Source of the DNA: Typha latifolia
Taxonomy: Eukaryota; Streptophyta; Magnoliopsida; Poales; Typhaceae
NCBI GenBank assembly: GCA_019914945.1
Contig: CM034102.1
Span: 16,853,501-16,917,500, forward strand
Length of the DNA: 64,000 nt
Direction of reading: 5' to 3'
In this document: positions 39,869 to 54,100 of the stretch, piece by piece
How positions within the stretch are numbered: the first letter of the stretch is position 1
How the letters are laid out: each line of letters starts with the position of its first letter
The notes under the pieces: generated by a model
Databases searched by the model: none
The model's input: the letters and a program-made list of their open reading frames with translations, nothing else
What the model was told of the DNA's origin: nothing
Program-made: the position numbers and the translations under genes

Positions 39869-42800
39869 GCAGAGACAGAATAATAATTACATTGGTTGGT
39901 AAGTTTTGACCCAAACCATGCAGACAAAAAAAGAAATACTTTATTACAAATTAGATTCACATCATAGATCATAAACGAGTTGACGTCTCAACACTGTAGT
40001 CAATCCATGCGATCCACCGTTCACTATCTATTCCATCTCCCCTCTCACTATCCATTGATCATGAAATACTTATGCCGGTAATATATATATATATAGAATA
40101 TGTTGTTGGTGCATTATTAGCAAAGACTTTTATACTATGTTACTTTCACCGTGATTGAGAGGAATAGTAGTTCCAAAGTTTCTCATTATAAAGTTCGGAC
40201 CAGATGCCAAGTATCTATCCTTCATGGCTGCAGTTTTCCACTTGCTAGGTCGGCAAAACCCTTCTTCCTTCTTCCTTCTTCCTTCTTCTTGCCGCTATCT
40301 GTGGGCCTTATTCTTCACGGGCTCCCAGTTATTCTGACCACTTATCCGACTCTGCGGGTTACTGCGGCGGAGTTATTCCACATGGCTGGCGTAACATCCG
40401 CAGAAGAAAGCAGACATTTATATATAAAAAACCATTATAATGCTACTTTGCTTCTATTTATTACTTAATAAATATTAAAGTGATGTAGTAATAAAAGGTA
40501 AAAGTAATTTTTGTTTATAATAACTTTTAGAATAAAAAGTATCAACATTCTTAACTTTCGAGATAAAAACATAATACCGCATCTCAAAATATTTATGGAG
40601 CTAGTGATAGCAAAATAAAGTTTAGAGGGATTAAATAATTTTAGTTCTAGTAGGGTTGGACTTGGACCCCACCACGTAAACTCTCCAGAAAGTTCCATTC
40701 TTAAAATCTAAAGCCGAGTAGCGAGATATGGCGTGAGATTTCCTCGTCGCCATCTCACATTGCTGCTAAGCGCTGATGGATTAATCGGCGTTCGAGTTAT
40801 ATATTTAATAAATTTGTTATTAAATATTATATGCATATAATTTAAATAGGTTGTCAAAAGGCTAACCCTTTTATCTTAATTTATAATTTGCCTACGGACC
40901 TGTGAAGTTGTGATCTATTGAAAAAAAAGTGAGTAGAGAAATTGTACTAAGATATAGACATATCTTTTAGTTTTGTTGTTATTGGTATTGTGGTTTAGAA
41001 TAACTAATAGAGGATTGCACCAAAGATGTATCATAACTAATTCGTGGATGAGAACAAATGCACAAGTAATTCAGATTCTTTTGATGACCCAAGAGTTTTT
41101 TTTTTTCTTAAAGAAAGTCTGTAGATCATATCATTCATTTTAATATACCGATTACAAGTTGATACAAAAAATAATAAGGGAAAATTTGATAGCAGCTCTA
41201 GAATACTACAAAACTGAACAACAATTAACACATGTATCATAATAAGAACTCAAACACAATAAAAACGGAGGAGATAGAGCAAAGCTCTAATAGCAAGTCT
41301 CTCGCTTGGCCAACTGGCAGCATTACAGGTAGAACAACATGAGTCTTGAGAAGCTAAGCATCCAACTAAAAAGCAAGCTTCGATGGGATACATGCACGCC
41401 AGTGATGAAGTCTGATGAATTTAACGAAACACCTGTAAACACCATTTAGGTAGACATGTGAATCCAAGAACATAGAAGAGCAAGTATATGCTGCCTATTA
41501 CATCCCATTGCATCCACACAGATTTAATTAAAAAAAATAGATGGCCCAAAATATGAAGAAACTGGGCAGATGCTAGCTTTAACGGTGATGAAAGCTAAGC
41601 GAGGCGAGTCCACACGTAGCGACAGAGACCGAGGTGAGACAAGGTGAGGCAAGGCCCAGTAATGGATGTTGAGGCGAAGCAAGGCGATGACACAACGTCG
41701 GAGGCTGAGGCAACACGGTGTGAGGAGCTAGCGCATGACGAAGGATGCCGTGAAACGTGGCAAGGCACAACGATGGAGGTCAAGGCGAGGCGCTACGACA
41801 GAGATAGCAAGGAACGAACGAGTAGAGAGCAGGGCTAGATAGATCCACAATCTTCAACTCCGACCGTGGTGACTTAGAGGTCGAGGAGAGAATCAGATGG
41901 GTACCACGGTGCTTAGACAACGACTATGCCAATAGCAGCGTGGATGAGGGGTAGCAAGGAAAACCCTCTCCCATCCACCTAGCCCTTAATGATCCAAGAA
42001 TTGAGAGACTGTTATCCTAAGTAATGTTAAATAAAAATATCAATGCAATATATTAATCTATTATGAACATCACTAATATAATTATGAGTTTCGTAACTAT
42101 CATTTTCTTATTAACCACATGAATAAATGCAAATTCATAAAGTATGGAAGTCGTTAGGCCTAAAGATCATATATATATATATGTATATATGCATATGTCT
42201 ACAACAGTCCTCTATTTTAATATTAAAGAATTGGAAGTTTCCAGGTACTAGAATTGATATATATATAAATACATTATTTCAACAAATTTGTGGCATTAAT
42301 CAAGGTGATATATATGTAATGCTAATCCGTTGCTCTTTCTAAAATTAGCAATCCCATAAAACAAGAAGCAAAGGTCATCACATATACCAACCAAAGACTA
42401 GGTATTAATTGGTTTAGGATGAAAAATATAAAAAATATTTGGGCAATAAAATATCTGCCACGTTGCAACGTGGAAACTAGCAGGGCCGATCATATATAAT
42501 TAAAATGTGATGATGGTGAGTAGGAATATATTGGAGCATGTCCTTCTCGTATGACATGTTTGACGCTAACATCAAACTTCATGAATAATTGATGGGTACG
42601 TATCAACCAACACCAAAATGTGATCCTTGGCGACTTTGAACCACCCTAGAATTTGACTATCAATGGAAAAAGGATATATTGATTCATTAGCCAGTATGAC
42701 TAGATCAAATGCATCTGGTGATACCACGATGTGAACGATGCGGTCGAGATAGAACGAATCTTTATGTGCAAAAAAAATTACTCTGTGTTAGATTTAGACT

Positions 42801-43814
42801 AACACCATGAGATATTATATATTTGAAATGACTAAATATTCTTATTTTTAAAATAACTAAAAAGAATGACTTGGTTGATTATATTTTTATAATTTTTTAG
42901 TATAGTTAACATAACGCACTAACGGCAGAGTATTTTATGCACGTATTCGTTAAATCATAGAGTTTGACTCGTAAATAGTGTGTAAATTATAATTTTATTA
43001 AAATAGAGGGTATTATATGCAAATTTCTCTTAAATTTTAAGTGAGCTACCTCTATTTAAGTGGGCCGGCCGGGCTTGGGCTAAATCTCTTGGGAGAAATC
43101 TTTCGCCTAGAGATTCGTGCCGTCCTATGTTTGGAACTCTTTGCCTTGATACTCCCACAAATTGGTAAGGTACTATATATATAAGTACACTGATAGATTT
43201 TGGGTTAGTTTTTGGCATAATTAAAGATAGAGCCAAAACGAGTTTGATAAGATGGATTAAGCCATTAACGGAGTCGTCTTACATGCTTACATTTGTAATT
43301 TTGTTCAAACTGTTGCATTTCACCATATAACGGTAGGTAGGAATATTAGACAGGAAATAAGTACTATTGATGCTGGTTCCAGTTTCTAGTATGCTTTTTG
43401 AAAGAATTTTACTTGTTAATGGCATGCTTGGCGTTGTTCATGTTTATGTTCATCAACAATTGTTCCAATATTCTTGGAAATTTTTATATATAATTCTTTA
43501 GGAGATGAATGAGAAAGAGAAGCAACTTGGGTCAAGGAGCATTGAACTCAGCAGTGCTTGGGATTCGAGTTGAGGCATCGCTGACATCCGCATTCAATAT
43601 CTTTCCAGTGCACCTTATCCTTCACAGCAATTGTTCAGTTGTTAGTGCTCTAGAGAAAGTAATTGGCACTACGTACTCAGCATCCTATTCTTTACCCACT
43701 CATGTCCGTTGGAATAAAGGTACCGTTTGCTTCTCTCGATTGGAATAAAGCCTGAAACGGAAGAGAAAGGCCATCCATCGGATTGTGGCTGTGTTTTAGG
43801 AGAGAAAGGTGGCA

Positions 43815-46204
43815 ATGGGAAGCAGGAATAGGACTGCGAGGTGCAGTAGATGCGGTGTGCAACTGGTGGTTCCGCCCTTTGCTCGCAGCATCCGATGCGC
43901 CGTATGCCGCTCCGTCACCCACGTCGGACGCTCGTCGGACCGTGTCGGAGAAGCGGTGGGGTTCGTCAAGTCCATCCTCGGAAATATCTCAAGCGCCGTC
44001 AGTTCTCTCAATCACTCATCGAGCTATGGCGTGCAGTCTTATGGTTATCCGAATCCTCTTCAGTATTTTCCACCAAGCTATCCTCAAGTGCATGGAAATA
44101 AGAGGGCTGTTCTCATCGGCATAACCTACACTTCGAGGCGGTATGAGCTCAAGGGGACTGTGAATGATGTGAACTGCATGAGTTACCTGCTATCTGAGAG
44201 GTTCGGGTTCCCAAAGGAATGCATCCTCGTTCTCACTGGTATGAAAAATATTCAACTATTACTCTTTAAAAATATAACAATAGTTTTTATATTTTTAAAT
44301 TCCAACACTTAATTGTGTACAGAGGAGGAACGTGACCAATTCCGAAAGCCGACCAAAACCAACGTACTGGCGGCCATGCGATGGTTGCTTTCTGGGTGCT
44401 CCTCACGGGATTCTCTGGTGTTCCACTTCTCCGGACACGGAGCGCAGAAGCTGGATACCAGTGGCGACGAGATAGACGGCTATGACGAGGCCCTCTGCCC
44501 TCTAGACTTCGAGACCAACGGCATGATTGTCGATGATGAGGTCAACTCCATCATCGTACGTCCGCTTCCCACGGGTGCCAAGCTCCACGCCATTGTGGAC
44601 ACCTGCCACAGTGGCACCATCCTTGACCTCCCTTATCTTTGCCGCATCTCCAGGTACACGTATTTATCCATATAACAGGACCGATTTTAATGTGAAAACT
44701 TCATTCTAGATTCTATGAGAATATAAATGTGGTTCTTCATGCAGTTTTAGCTCAATCTGCAATCCTTTTGATTGTTTCACACGCAAATTTTGGCTAGAAT
44801 ATGCAAGCCAGTTATTTCTATTTGCAGGACAGGATATTGGCAATGGGAGGATCATAGCCCACCAACAGGTGAATACAAAGGCACTAGCGGAGGTCTCGCA
44901 ATCTTGATCAGTGGTTGTGATGATCATCAAACCTCTGCAGATACTTCTGTGAGTATATATATATATATATGATGCATCCACTTCCTTTTCATTAATACAC
45001 ATAGAAGGCCATAACATAAGCTTCAATATATCCTTTAGTTTCCTTCTTAACTGTCTAGATCGAGCTGTAGTGTGTAGTCTAACTAGAAGATTATAATTCT
45101 CAGCAAATGGACTTCCTTTGATATTGCGAAAGAAAGACATTTTTTTCCTCCATATTTGAAAAGTCTAATCGTTTTGATTTGCATGTACTTTTGAAGAAAA
45201 AGAAAAACATCTCCTGTTAGTTCATAAGGAACTTTTAACATGCTATTGTTGCTGACTAAAATATTCTTCCTGTCCCTGCCTTTGAGGAAGAGGAAATTGA
45301 ACACGTATATATTTTAGATGGATCGGGAAAAGAAGAAGAGTATTTGATGTATTTTAGTAAAAGGAAGAAAGTCTCAACCTTAATTGAGCAGTTACTGAAA
45401 GCTTTTACATTGTCTAGTCGGGTAGGGGTCAAGAAAAATATAGACAAAATAATTCGACTGTAATTGCTCTGTTCTACAGTTCTACTACATCCTTCCTGTT
45501 GCAAAACTTCAACACAACCATTTTAAGTTAACAGAAGATAAATTCAGAGATGTTTCTTTTATCATAGTTTTTGTTCTTTATAGTCTTTATTATTAGGAGA
45601 AATAGAAGAAGAAGAAGAAGGAAATTTTTTTTTTTTTTTTTTTTTTTTGATCGCAGTCGTTCAAATTACCACCAGGCTTTCGCTGGTTCTACTTCAACTG
45701 GTGCCATGACATACAGTTTTATCCAAGCTATAGAATCTGAACCTGGAACTACTTATGGTCGCTTGCTTACCAACATGAGATCCGCAATCCGTGACACCAA
45801 CACGAGCATTCACCTCAATGGCCCAATCGCTTCTCTCATCCGAAGGGTTCTCACTTTTCGCACTACACAGGTGAAGCTTGATAAAATTAATCCAGCAGTC
45901 CTGATTCCTTGATGCAATTTGAGGTCTTCTATAAGTTTCTTAAGTAATATATATATATATATATATTCAAGTTGAGATTGAGATTAAACTCTACAAGACA
46001 GTGCAATGCAACACAGTGAATCAAGATATACAAAATTCTTTATATCATGTTCTTAATAATTGGTGCTAAAAAACTTTAGGTTCTATCTTTTTGTTTTTTT
46101 CATGAGAAAATTGATTCCTGACATCAATTTTATTTGGTTTGCAGGAGCCTCAGCTGTCTGCTTCAGAAATGTTCGATATTTATCGGAAACCGCTCCTGTT
46201 GTAA
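43815..46204 (+). CDS. Type I metacaspase with LSD1-type zinc finger
   Basis: Caspase-fold cysteine protease that cuts after Arg/Lys; plant type I members regulate immune and developmental cell death. Five exons: 43815-44238, 44323-44653, 44828-44948, 45676-45870 and 46145-46204; 376 residues. The N-terminus has the LSD1-like finger Cys10-x2-Cys13 and Cys28-x2-Cys31 (CGVQLVVPP, IRCAVC), then a short Ser/Tyr/Pro linker instead of the long Pro-rich prodomain of some members. The p20 region starts RAVLIGITY. The catalytic pair is present: His180 in FHFSGHGAQ and Cys236 in DTCHSGT. The p10 part (QAFAGSTSTGAMTYSFI-like) is in exon 4. It resembles Arabidopsis MC1. I start at the ATG at 43815; the frame extends upstream only through GTG. 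Intron 4 boundaries are clear despite a 24-T run nearby. Confidence 0.95.
45604..45648. repeat. GAA repeat and 24-T run in metacaspase intron 3
   Basis: A short GAA tract is followed by 24 consecutive T (45625-45648), ending 27 bases before the exon 4 acceptor at 45675. It is an unusually long polypyrimidine tract. Confidence 0.9.
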
Positions 46205-48728
46205 TATGCTACTAAGTATCACACATCTATGTCATAATATCAGTGAAGATGTTAACCTATTATTGCTTCACTGTTACCTAGCATTGCTGCAACTTGTATA
46301 ACTACATGTATCACTATCCTAAAATAAGATTTCTTTTAATTTCTCTTTCTCTTCTTGGGCTTTGACATCAGAAATTATCTTGTATTGCCTTCCTTGCTCT
46401 TATAACCGGGCTCCAAATTTTCAATATGAGACCAAGTTAAGCTCTAAATTTAGAGTTTGCTACAGTATAACTTTAAGTTCAGAGTTGTAGAATTGTTAAT
46501 CTAGAGACTATTTGATATATTTTTTTTGGATAATTACTTTGTTAATTTTTAACAATTAAATAAAGAAAATAAAGAGCTCTATCCATAATAATGATAAAGT
46601 TAATAAGAGTATATATATATATATATATTCTAGTATCGGTTGCGAGTTCTTCATATCTTATATAATTTGAAAGATTGAGTTGAAGGAAGAGACGATGGCT
46701 TCAAGTTTTGCTAGGGGACCGTCAGAATTCCCGTCTCTCGAAGCTTTAGCCATGGTAGGAGCTGACTGTCATGAAGTTAATTTCCCAGTAACATCTTGCA
46801 TGGAGAAAGTTATCATGATCTGCAGGAGTATATGTAGTCAACTCGTAGATCTATTCTCCATCTGCTGCTCCCCACCTCGACCAGAATATCATCTTGTTTC
46901 ATAGCACGGCTTTCGATGAACTTATCTTTTTCGTTGAGGTTTAAGAATAATTAAGGAAAGCTTTGGCTTTAATATTTTTTTCTTCTCTTTTCTTATATTT
47001 AGTCAATGAAGAATTATTTATTTAAAGATTTTTTTTTTCTTTATGTAATGATTGCGTTTATCGATTTATTAGATTATTAGATAGATTGGATTGGAGCTTA
47101 TCTACGATTTGATTGATTGACCATTAGTTTTCTCTTTGGTAGATCAATTTACTTTTATTAAAGAAGATTAAAGGTACTTGTATTTGAGATCATTTATGCA
47201 TGAGAAGAGAAGTTCACTACGTGGATGCCGAAATCAACCAGGCGACTAAATGAAAAACCATCCACAGGAGTACAAGCAGAGATGAAAACAGATCTGATTT
47301 AATCATTAAAGAAAATCTTATCAAATCCGAATATGGATAAGATTTTATCAAAATAGAGATACAAATATTAGATATTAATGTGTCTAAATTTTATGTATGA
47401 GTATATGCATAAATTATGCGATGCTTGATATTTTAAGTGGAAGATTAATTTTAAAGTCAAAGTATTTGAAATAATTTTACAAATTATGTTGAATCGTTCT
47501 CAATTTTACGCATCTATATCAGATGATCTGAAAGAACTAAGTCTCGAATGCATCGCGAAGTTTGAAATTTTTCCACGTAAAATTTTTTATTTTTATGATT
47601 GTTTTTTTTTACGCTTTATTTTTCACATAAATATTATTATCAATAGCGTGATATTCCTTACGTTTTTCAATAGATACCGTAGTATGTTTAAGTATACACA
47701 TAAGTTTTAGTTTTTTTTAATGCTTGTTTAATATTCTAGCGATTATATCTTTTTTGCACTCTGATCATGATTATCTTGATTTCGATTGATTTTACGGGTA
47801 TGTTATGCTGATCAATTCTCTCATTATTGGCAGAAGAAATTGAAGCCAAGCAATTCTATTTATCTAAAGTTCATGCGTCCTATATTGTTACTGAATATTT
47901 TATCAAGCCATGACATAATATAGGCCAAGTTTCTACGTGTTATCGCAACACGGTCTTATAGCCGGATTCTTTGAGCTTTCGAGTTCTTCGTGTTTGTTAT
48001 AAGTTCTCTGTGAAGGGAAGCATTTGCTTCGTCTTGTGTTCTGAGATTTGGTGCACTTTGATTGCAGATATTTTTCACCTTAAGGTCAATGGGGTTGCCT
48101 AGATTTATCCTAAATTCATCTGTGTATTTATTGTTGAGGATAGTAAACAAATAAATAAAATTAAGCGATTAAGATTCGATCCATAGGCTATCGACGACAA
48201 CACTAGTTCGAAACCCTAGCTGACGGCCCGCGGTGCACCGATCACTTAAAAATGGTGGCAGGCTTCAGAACATATATTATGTTGATAAATAAGTAAAATA
48301 GGATTTTCTGAAGTATGATAAGAGATTCCTATTATTCATAACACAAGCATTACATTCAAGAAGCAATATGGAAAAAAATGACCAGGAGACTCAGAATGAT
48401 CAGCAATAGAGCTTCGATATATTGAGAAAAAAGGCAAATGATTCCACAGATCATTATGCAAATTAAATACAGCTTTTTGGCAAGCTGCTTCCTCACGAAG
48501 CAAAAAAAAAAAAAAAAAAAAAAAAAAAGCACTGAGTTTCGATTAGCTAAATGCCCAAAAGGAATCAAACAATATATCACTCACCTAAAATGATAGAAGA
48601 GACATTTACAAGGAGGGAGGGATATGACAACAAATTGCCTATTTGGTAGGCTTCAGCTGATTATATCAGACACATCCAACTTAACAATTGAGATTTTTGA
48701 GATATATATTCAATACGCTTTGTATTCT
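46205..48728. other. Spacer between convergent metacaspase and PP2C genes
   Basis: AT-rich; it should hold both 3' UTRs. A 70-codon plus-strand frame from the ATG at 46695 to 46904 has fairly balanced composition but no known domain, so it is not called. A run of 27 A lies at 48502-48528. No RNA gene recognised. Confidence 0.45.
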
Positions 48729-51103
48729 TCATGTCTTGAATCTGACAACAATGCATGATATATCATCCTTGCTTTCTCTGTTTAATGCTTCGGCAGTCAG
48801 TTGCCTGGCTGCGGCTTGTGGGTCCTTAATCTTTCTAGCAATATCCACTGCCTCCTCATTGCTCATCACCTAAATACAGTTGACAAGAGGAATAAATTAG
48901 CCATAACAAGTGTAAGAGAAGATGACTTCAAAGAGAACCATCACTGATGAAGGCATGAGGTGTAAGAAACTAACCTTCCATAGACCATCACTCGCAAGGA
49001 TAAGCACTTCAGTGTTATCATTTGTATCCTCATAATGTATATCAGGATCTGATCGCAAATGCAATTTCAGGCTCTTATCTCCAAAAGCACGCGAAACAGC
49101 TAATTGGCCATTAACTCTTGGGACATCTCCTGATAAATAGAGTAGTGCAAAAAATTGTAAGACTATTTCTTGGTATCATGTGATGGCAATGACATTTCTG
49201 GTGTTCTCATGTCTCATGTTACATGGTGATGATAAAAAGAAAAAGGATTATCCTACTGATATCCCAAATTTTACTTTCAATAAACTCCTAGTAGTAGAAC
49301 TATTCCAGTCAACTACAATTTGCAGAAATAGTTAATCCAAGTGAGAAAAAATGAGAATGAAGATTCTTGCTCAAAATGCCACACAAACCATACAAAGAAG
49401 CAGAGGAAGGTACAAGAAAAGAACATGAATATATCATACTCTTATGCGCCAAAGTAGGATGAAATCTACAATTCAGCAAAGGGTGTAATAGAAACCTGGC
49501 ATATTTGAAACAAAGCCACCTCTATTCTCAATTATCCCACGCTCAGCGCTTGGTTCATGATCAACTGTCAACTGCATTACTGCTCCACCTTTTAAAAGAA
49601 CTGCTCTTGAATCACCAACATTAGCTACCCACAACTTCCTACCATTTATCAGAATAGCAGTAACAGCAGTGGATCCACCTCGTCCCAGATCAGGACTGTG
49701 AGAAAGAATTGCTTTGTCAGTCTTCTCATAGGCTCTTAAGATAGCGCTATCTGGATGTGTCCAAAACTCTTCCTAAAACAGAGTAAACATAGAAATTAGT
49801 TTAGCATGCTTTTCCTTTTGCTGATTTGTTTTGATTATCCCCATTATGCAGAAAAGGAACTCATCAAGGTAATGAGATGGAAAGAAATATAGAACAAAAC
49901 AAACTATCATCACACCTCTTTCAGAATATTGGTGAACAAGTTCTTCTGTAGATATGCGGGTACACTGTCTCCTAAATGACCATCAAAAATAGCAAACAGG
50001 CCAAGCTCCTGTGCTCTCATCTGTATAAACTTGGCAACATGATAATCTTCCATTGGATGACTTGCCTTCCCTTTTACAAGGCTAAATCCATAGTTGACTT
50101 TTGTGTGGCTTTGGGAGCTTTTCCCTTTACCCGCATCACTGGAAGAATGATCTATGAACTATACATAAAAAAGTAAGTTTGTTATGAGGGGCACATAACT
50201 AAATCAGCTCATTATTTGGAAAAAAATAGTAATGGAAATTGTTTGGTATTTAACAAATTATTAAATTCTAAAGAGGTAGAATTAGCAGTTTCCCTCACAT
50301 AAGCATATTTTCACAAGAATTGCAGTCCATGATTTTTATGATAAAAAAATGATTCTGAATAAGTTGCACTTATAGTGAGTTCAAACTCCTACAGTTTGAA
50401 AATGAAACGAATAAAACAAACCAAGAGATCGGACTGAATGGATCCAAAAAAACATAGAGTAATGCACTGCATAGAATTACATAGAGTTCAATGACAGAAA
50501 AGAGATCCCTTGCAGTCTGCTTAAGTTGTTGGACTGAAGACTGAAAATGAAAACATATAGCTAGGTCTTGGGGTGCTTTGATCAACCCAGAGATGCCGAG
50601 CTACTTGAAATACATTTTCAGCAGAACTCTTGATATTTCCAGGATATCTGTATTCTAGATTTCATCTAATAATTTCAGTTCTTTTGATATATTTGACTCT
50701 TTCTCTGACATTACAATAGATCATTACTGGCAACGCGTCAACACCAGTAAAGTATAAAAATGAACATTTGTTCTCCATTAAAGATTCATATTTGAAAACA
50801 GTATGCATGCTATTCAAGTGAGATCATCAATGAATTCCTTCCTATTTACTGTTATTCACTCCATAATGAACCCAATTTAACAGACAAGAACATAAGCAGA
50901 AAAGATGCAATATATTCTGGCCATCTACTCGGTCAAAGTATGGGTTTCCCAAATCCAGCAACAAGCAAACAACGGGACATACACAGATCTACACAGGATT
51001 TAAATCAAGAAAGCACAAAGAACATAGTTTAATAGAAGTAACTCCAGACCAAATCTTCTCTCACCTGAGAAAAGTAATTCTTGAAGCAGCAGAACTTCGC
51101 CAT
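48729..51103 (-). CDS. Protein phosphatase 2C (PP2C), At1g22280/At1g34750-type
   Basis: Mn2+/Mg2+-dependent Ser/Thr phosphatase. Five exons: 51065-51103, 49916-50158, 49496-49772, 48975-49129 and 48729-48869; 284 residues, short because it is essentially the catalytic core. Exon 1 encodes only [13 protein letters not shown]. Metal-binding and core motifs are all present: [63 protein letters not shown] and [17 protein letters not shown] in place of DGHGG is, as I recall, usual in this subfamily. The closest remembered relatives include PAPP2C (At1g22280), which binds phytochromes, but the partner here is unknown. A 5' UTR intron is possible, since CT-rich leader sequence lies about 200-300 bp upstream. 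Confidence 0.95.
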
Positions 51104-54100
51104 ACTAACCCTGCAGTTCCTCTAATCCTTTCGCAAAATTCTCCACATATACTGTTCCTTCCAATCCAAAGGCGCAATTTTGATCACAGCCCACGTCCCA
51201 AAACCTCGATAAACTCCAGTCCCTGCGCTTCAAAACCATAAAATCAGATCGCCAAAGTGGAAATTTACTTCGAGAGTGTACAATCTAAAAGTCAAAATCC
51301 CATATGGGTATTGTGTAATCGAACTCACTGATACAGCCGGAGACGAAGAAATAGGATTTCAGATAGATAGACAGAAGTCAGTCCTTCACTTCACCACCAG
51401 CTTTTTGAATCACAACTTGAGCGTGTTAAAGAGTTAAAAAATTCAATTTTTCCGCAGAAAGAAATAATCGAACCAACGAAATAAGAATAGGATATTGGAA
51501 CGAGCTCGAGGAAAGTTATAAAGGAATAATAAGGAAAGGTGAGAATAAAAGTAAGAACCCGGGAAAAGGTAACACTTTCCCTATGTTGACTTCATTGGCT
51601 ACTAAACACACATAGGAGGATGACCCCACGACTGGAAGAAGGCAGCGAATTTATTGGGAGTTGCACCTCTCACCCTCGCTGTTTGCCCACACCACCCGTG
51701 CTCTTCTTTGGCTACATGCCCACAATTACACAAATGAGAGGGTTGACTTGGTCTGACTCATTTGGCCCATCAATTTGTACCATGGCTATCTCTAATCATG
51801 TCTGTTTGTAAAAGCTTTTTGATGTGTTGTAAAAGCTTGTCGGGTCTCAGAATTCATTGTCGATAGAGCTTGGATTTGGGGCTGCAACTTGCAAGCGACA
51901 TCATGATTAATAAATTAAGTCTAAGTTTGAATTGAGCCAAGTTGATAGATAAAAAAGGAGCTTGAGCTTTCTCCTGTCTAGTTTGACTAAGCTAAAACAC
52001 AGAAGATCCAAGCAAGGAGCAAATTAAACTTACTTTTCTGTGTTCTTGCATTGAGATATCTGAGAATCATGTACTAAGGTAAAGGTATTGTTTAACATTC
52101 ATTCAATCAATTTATAGCGACAATAAACTTTAGAGGCATGATAATGCAAACTGAAATAGTTTAAATACAATGTACACATACAGCTAACATTATTATGCCA
52201 ACGGCGAAACCCACAACACGTGGCAAATACTACCTTAAGTATAGTTGAAACCAGAATGTACCACAAAGGCAGCAAATGAAATAGAAGATCCTGGAGATAA
52301 GAATGAGAACATTTGATAGACAGGAGAACATCCAAACTTTATAGTAAGGTTCAAAATTCTTAAGAAAAAGGTCTGTAACACAGGTGGTATTAGCTAGACA
52401 TTCATAAGAAGTTAAATTTTCAGTATGATGGCATTTTTGAAAGTGTTGATGTAGGGAGGCCAGAGCCACCACCTAGCTAGATATGTACATCCACCACTTG
52501 TAAAGGCCAAAGCCATAGATTGTAGTAAGCACAGCAACCCTTAGTGGATGAAACTTAAATCTGCAGCAGATAATCAGAAGAAAACAGTAATTAACTTTTC
52601 GTACTGTAAAAAGATAAATTTTACTGCTGATATATTGTTGTAACTCATACATTCATTAGTGTTAAAAGGAAACGAGGACAGGAAGAAGAAAATTAGCAGA
52701 GAGCTAGACAAAAGTCAAAACTGTGGTATTACACTATTACATCGTTGAAATCCAGCAAGCTGACCCTTTTTCCAGTCTAATTTCTTCTATTCTGGAAATT
52801 TAAAAATCTACAGCTCCCGGAGTGTTACGGGTGAAAAATTTATTCAAACATTGCAATTCACAAGAGGCAAAGCAAAAGGAGCAACATTACAATGTTGAGG
52901 ATAGGCCCAACATGAGCCTTTCTTCTGTAAATAAAAATAATGCATGCATAGAACCAGAATTAAATTGAAGGTATATTTCCAAGGATAGAATATAATGATC
53001 TCTGATATTCCTGAGACTAAAAGTAAGTTAATATATTGGGCGACTTATCACCAATCCAGTAGAAGCCTGGGTAAAAAGACTTGCTTCCTTGTGAGTTATG
53101 ACTTCTTCAGTTCAGCAAAAGCACACGTATACAGCTAGCAGCTTAGTGTGACTGCCCATAAACCTAAAAAGTAGGCGCAGATTTTGTCAACATATGGGTG
53201 CAATCTTGCTGTGAAGATATCTGGTTTTCCTATTTGGAGATGACTGACTACATATAATGGTTGCATGGTATTTCCACAATGAACTATTTCAAATTGTCTC
53301 TCTTCAAAGGACAAAAAAGTCAGTGTTAGGTGCTGATATTATCATATTACCAGCTGACAAGAACAAAGAAATAAGCACAAAGAAGAGTTGACCAAAGGAT
53401 CAAAAGAAAAGGAAAGCCAACTAATATACAGCAGGAAACCGGTGAGATAGTATACAAATTTAAACCCTTATTAGTATCAAGCTCTTTCCTGGAGACAAGA
53501 GTTGAGCTTTTGAAACAAAGTAGCTTCACTAGAGTAAGTTATCATCATGGAACCATAACACACAAACAAAATGTGCCCATGATATAATTTTGGTTATCAC
53601 ATGGACGTTATGCTAGAAAAATAGTATGAACGTAGACACAATAATTTAGTTGAATTAGGCTTGCCAAGTGTTGGGGGTGATGAGGGACCAAATCAATGAA
53701 AAGGCGTTAAAACACATGTTAGAATTTTATACAAAATGAAAGTAGGTTCTGCTCAATAATGTATATCACTCCATTTCAATTTACTCCGACCTTAGAAATA
53801 TTACTCTTCGTGCATGAGCCAACTAGATCAAATACTTCCTCTCAAGTTTGATCTGCCACTCCGTATTGAGCTCTATGTTTGATTATGCTTTCCAAGAGTA
53901 CTCTTCTAAAAAGTATAATTGCTCTTCATGAGTCATAATCTGAACCAGCATCCCACAATCTACAAACATTTACCTTAACCTAGGATTTGCTGCATGAAAT
54001 GCTGCCAATTCAACACAGGTAACTTGCAAGTCCCAAAATCTTGCCCAGGTCTTGATTCCAGTATCTCCACTAGATTGCATTATTGTGAACTCTCCCCAAG

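Larger units (their letters stand above)
38584..43814. other. 5.2 kb intergenic region, LRR gene (-) to metacaspase gene (+)
   Basis: Divergent spacer. The left end should hold the LRR gene 5' UTR and promoter. A CTT-rich tract lies at about 40257-40290. From about 41580 to 41840 there is a GC-richer patch built of degenerate GAGGCGAGGC / AAGGCGA-like units, possibly a decayed repeat. The rest is AT-rich. The open frames at 39518-39883, 40151-40468 and 41579-41838 show no domain. Confidence 0.5.

Noticed and set aside
39518..39972. Arg-Glu or Ser-Leu repeat ORFs
   Set aside because: Translations of the GA/CT microsatellite at 39776-39811.
45571..45912. 113-residue frame starting within metacaspase intron 3
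   Set aside because: Its N-terminal poly-Phe comes from the 24-T run; only the part after the acceptor at 45675 is coding, and it is exon 4.
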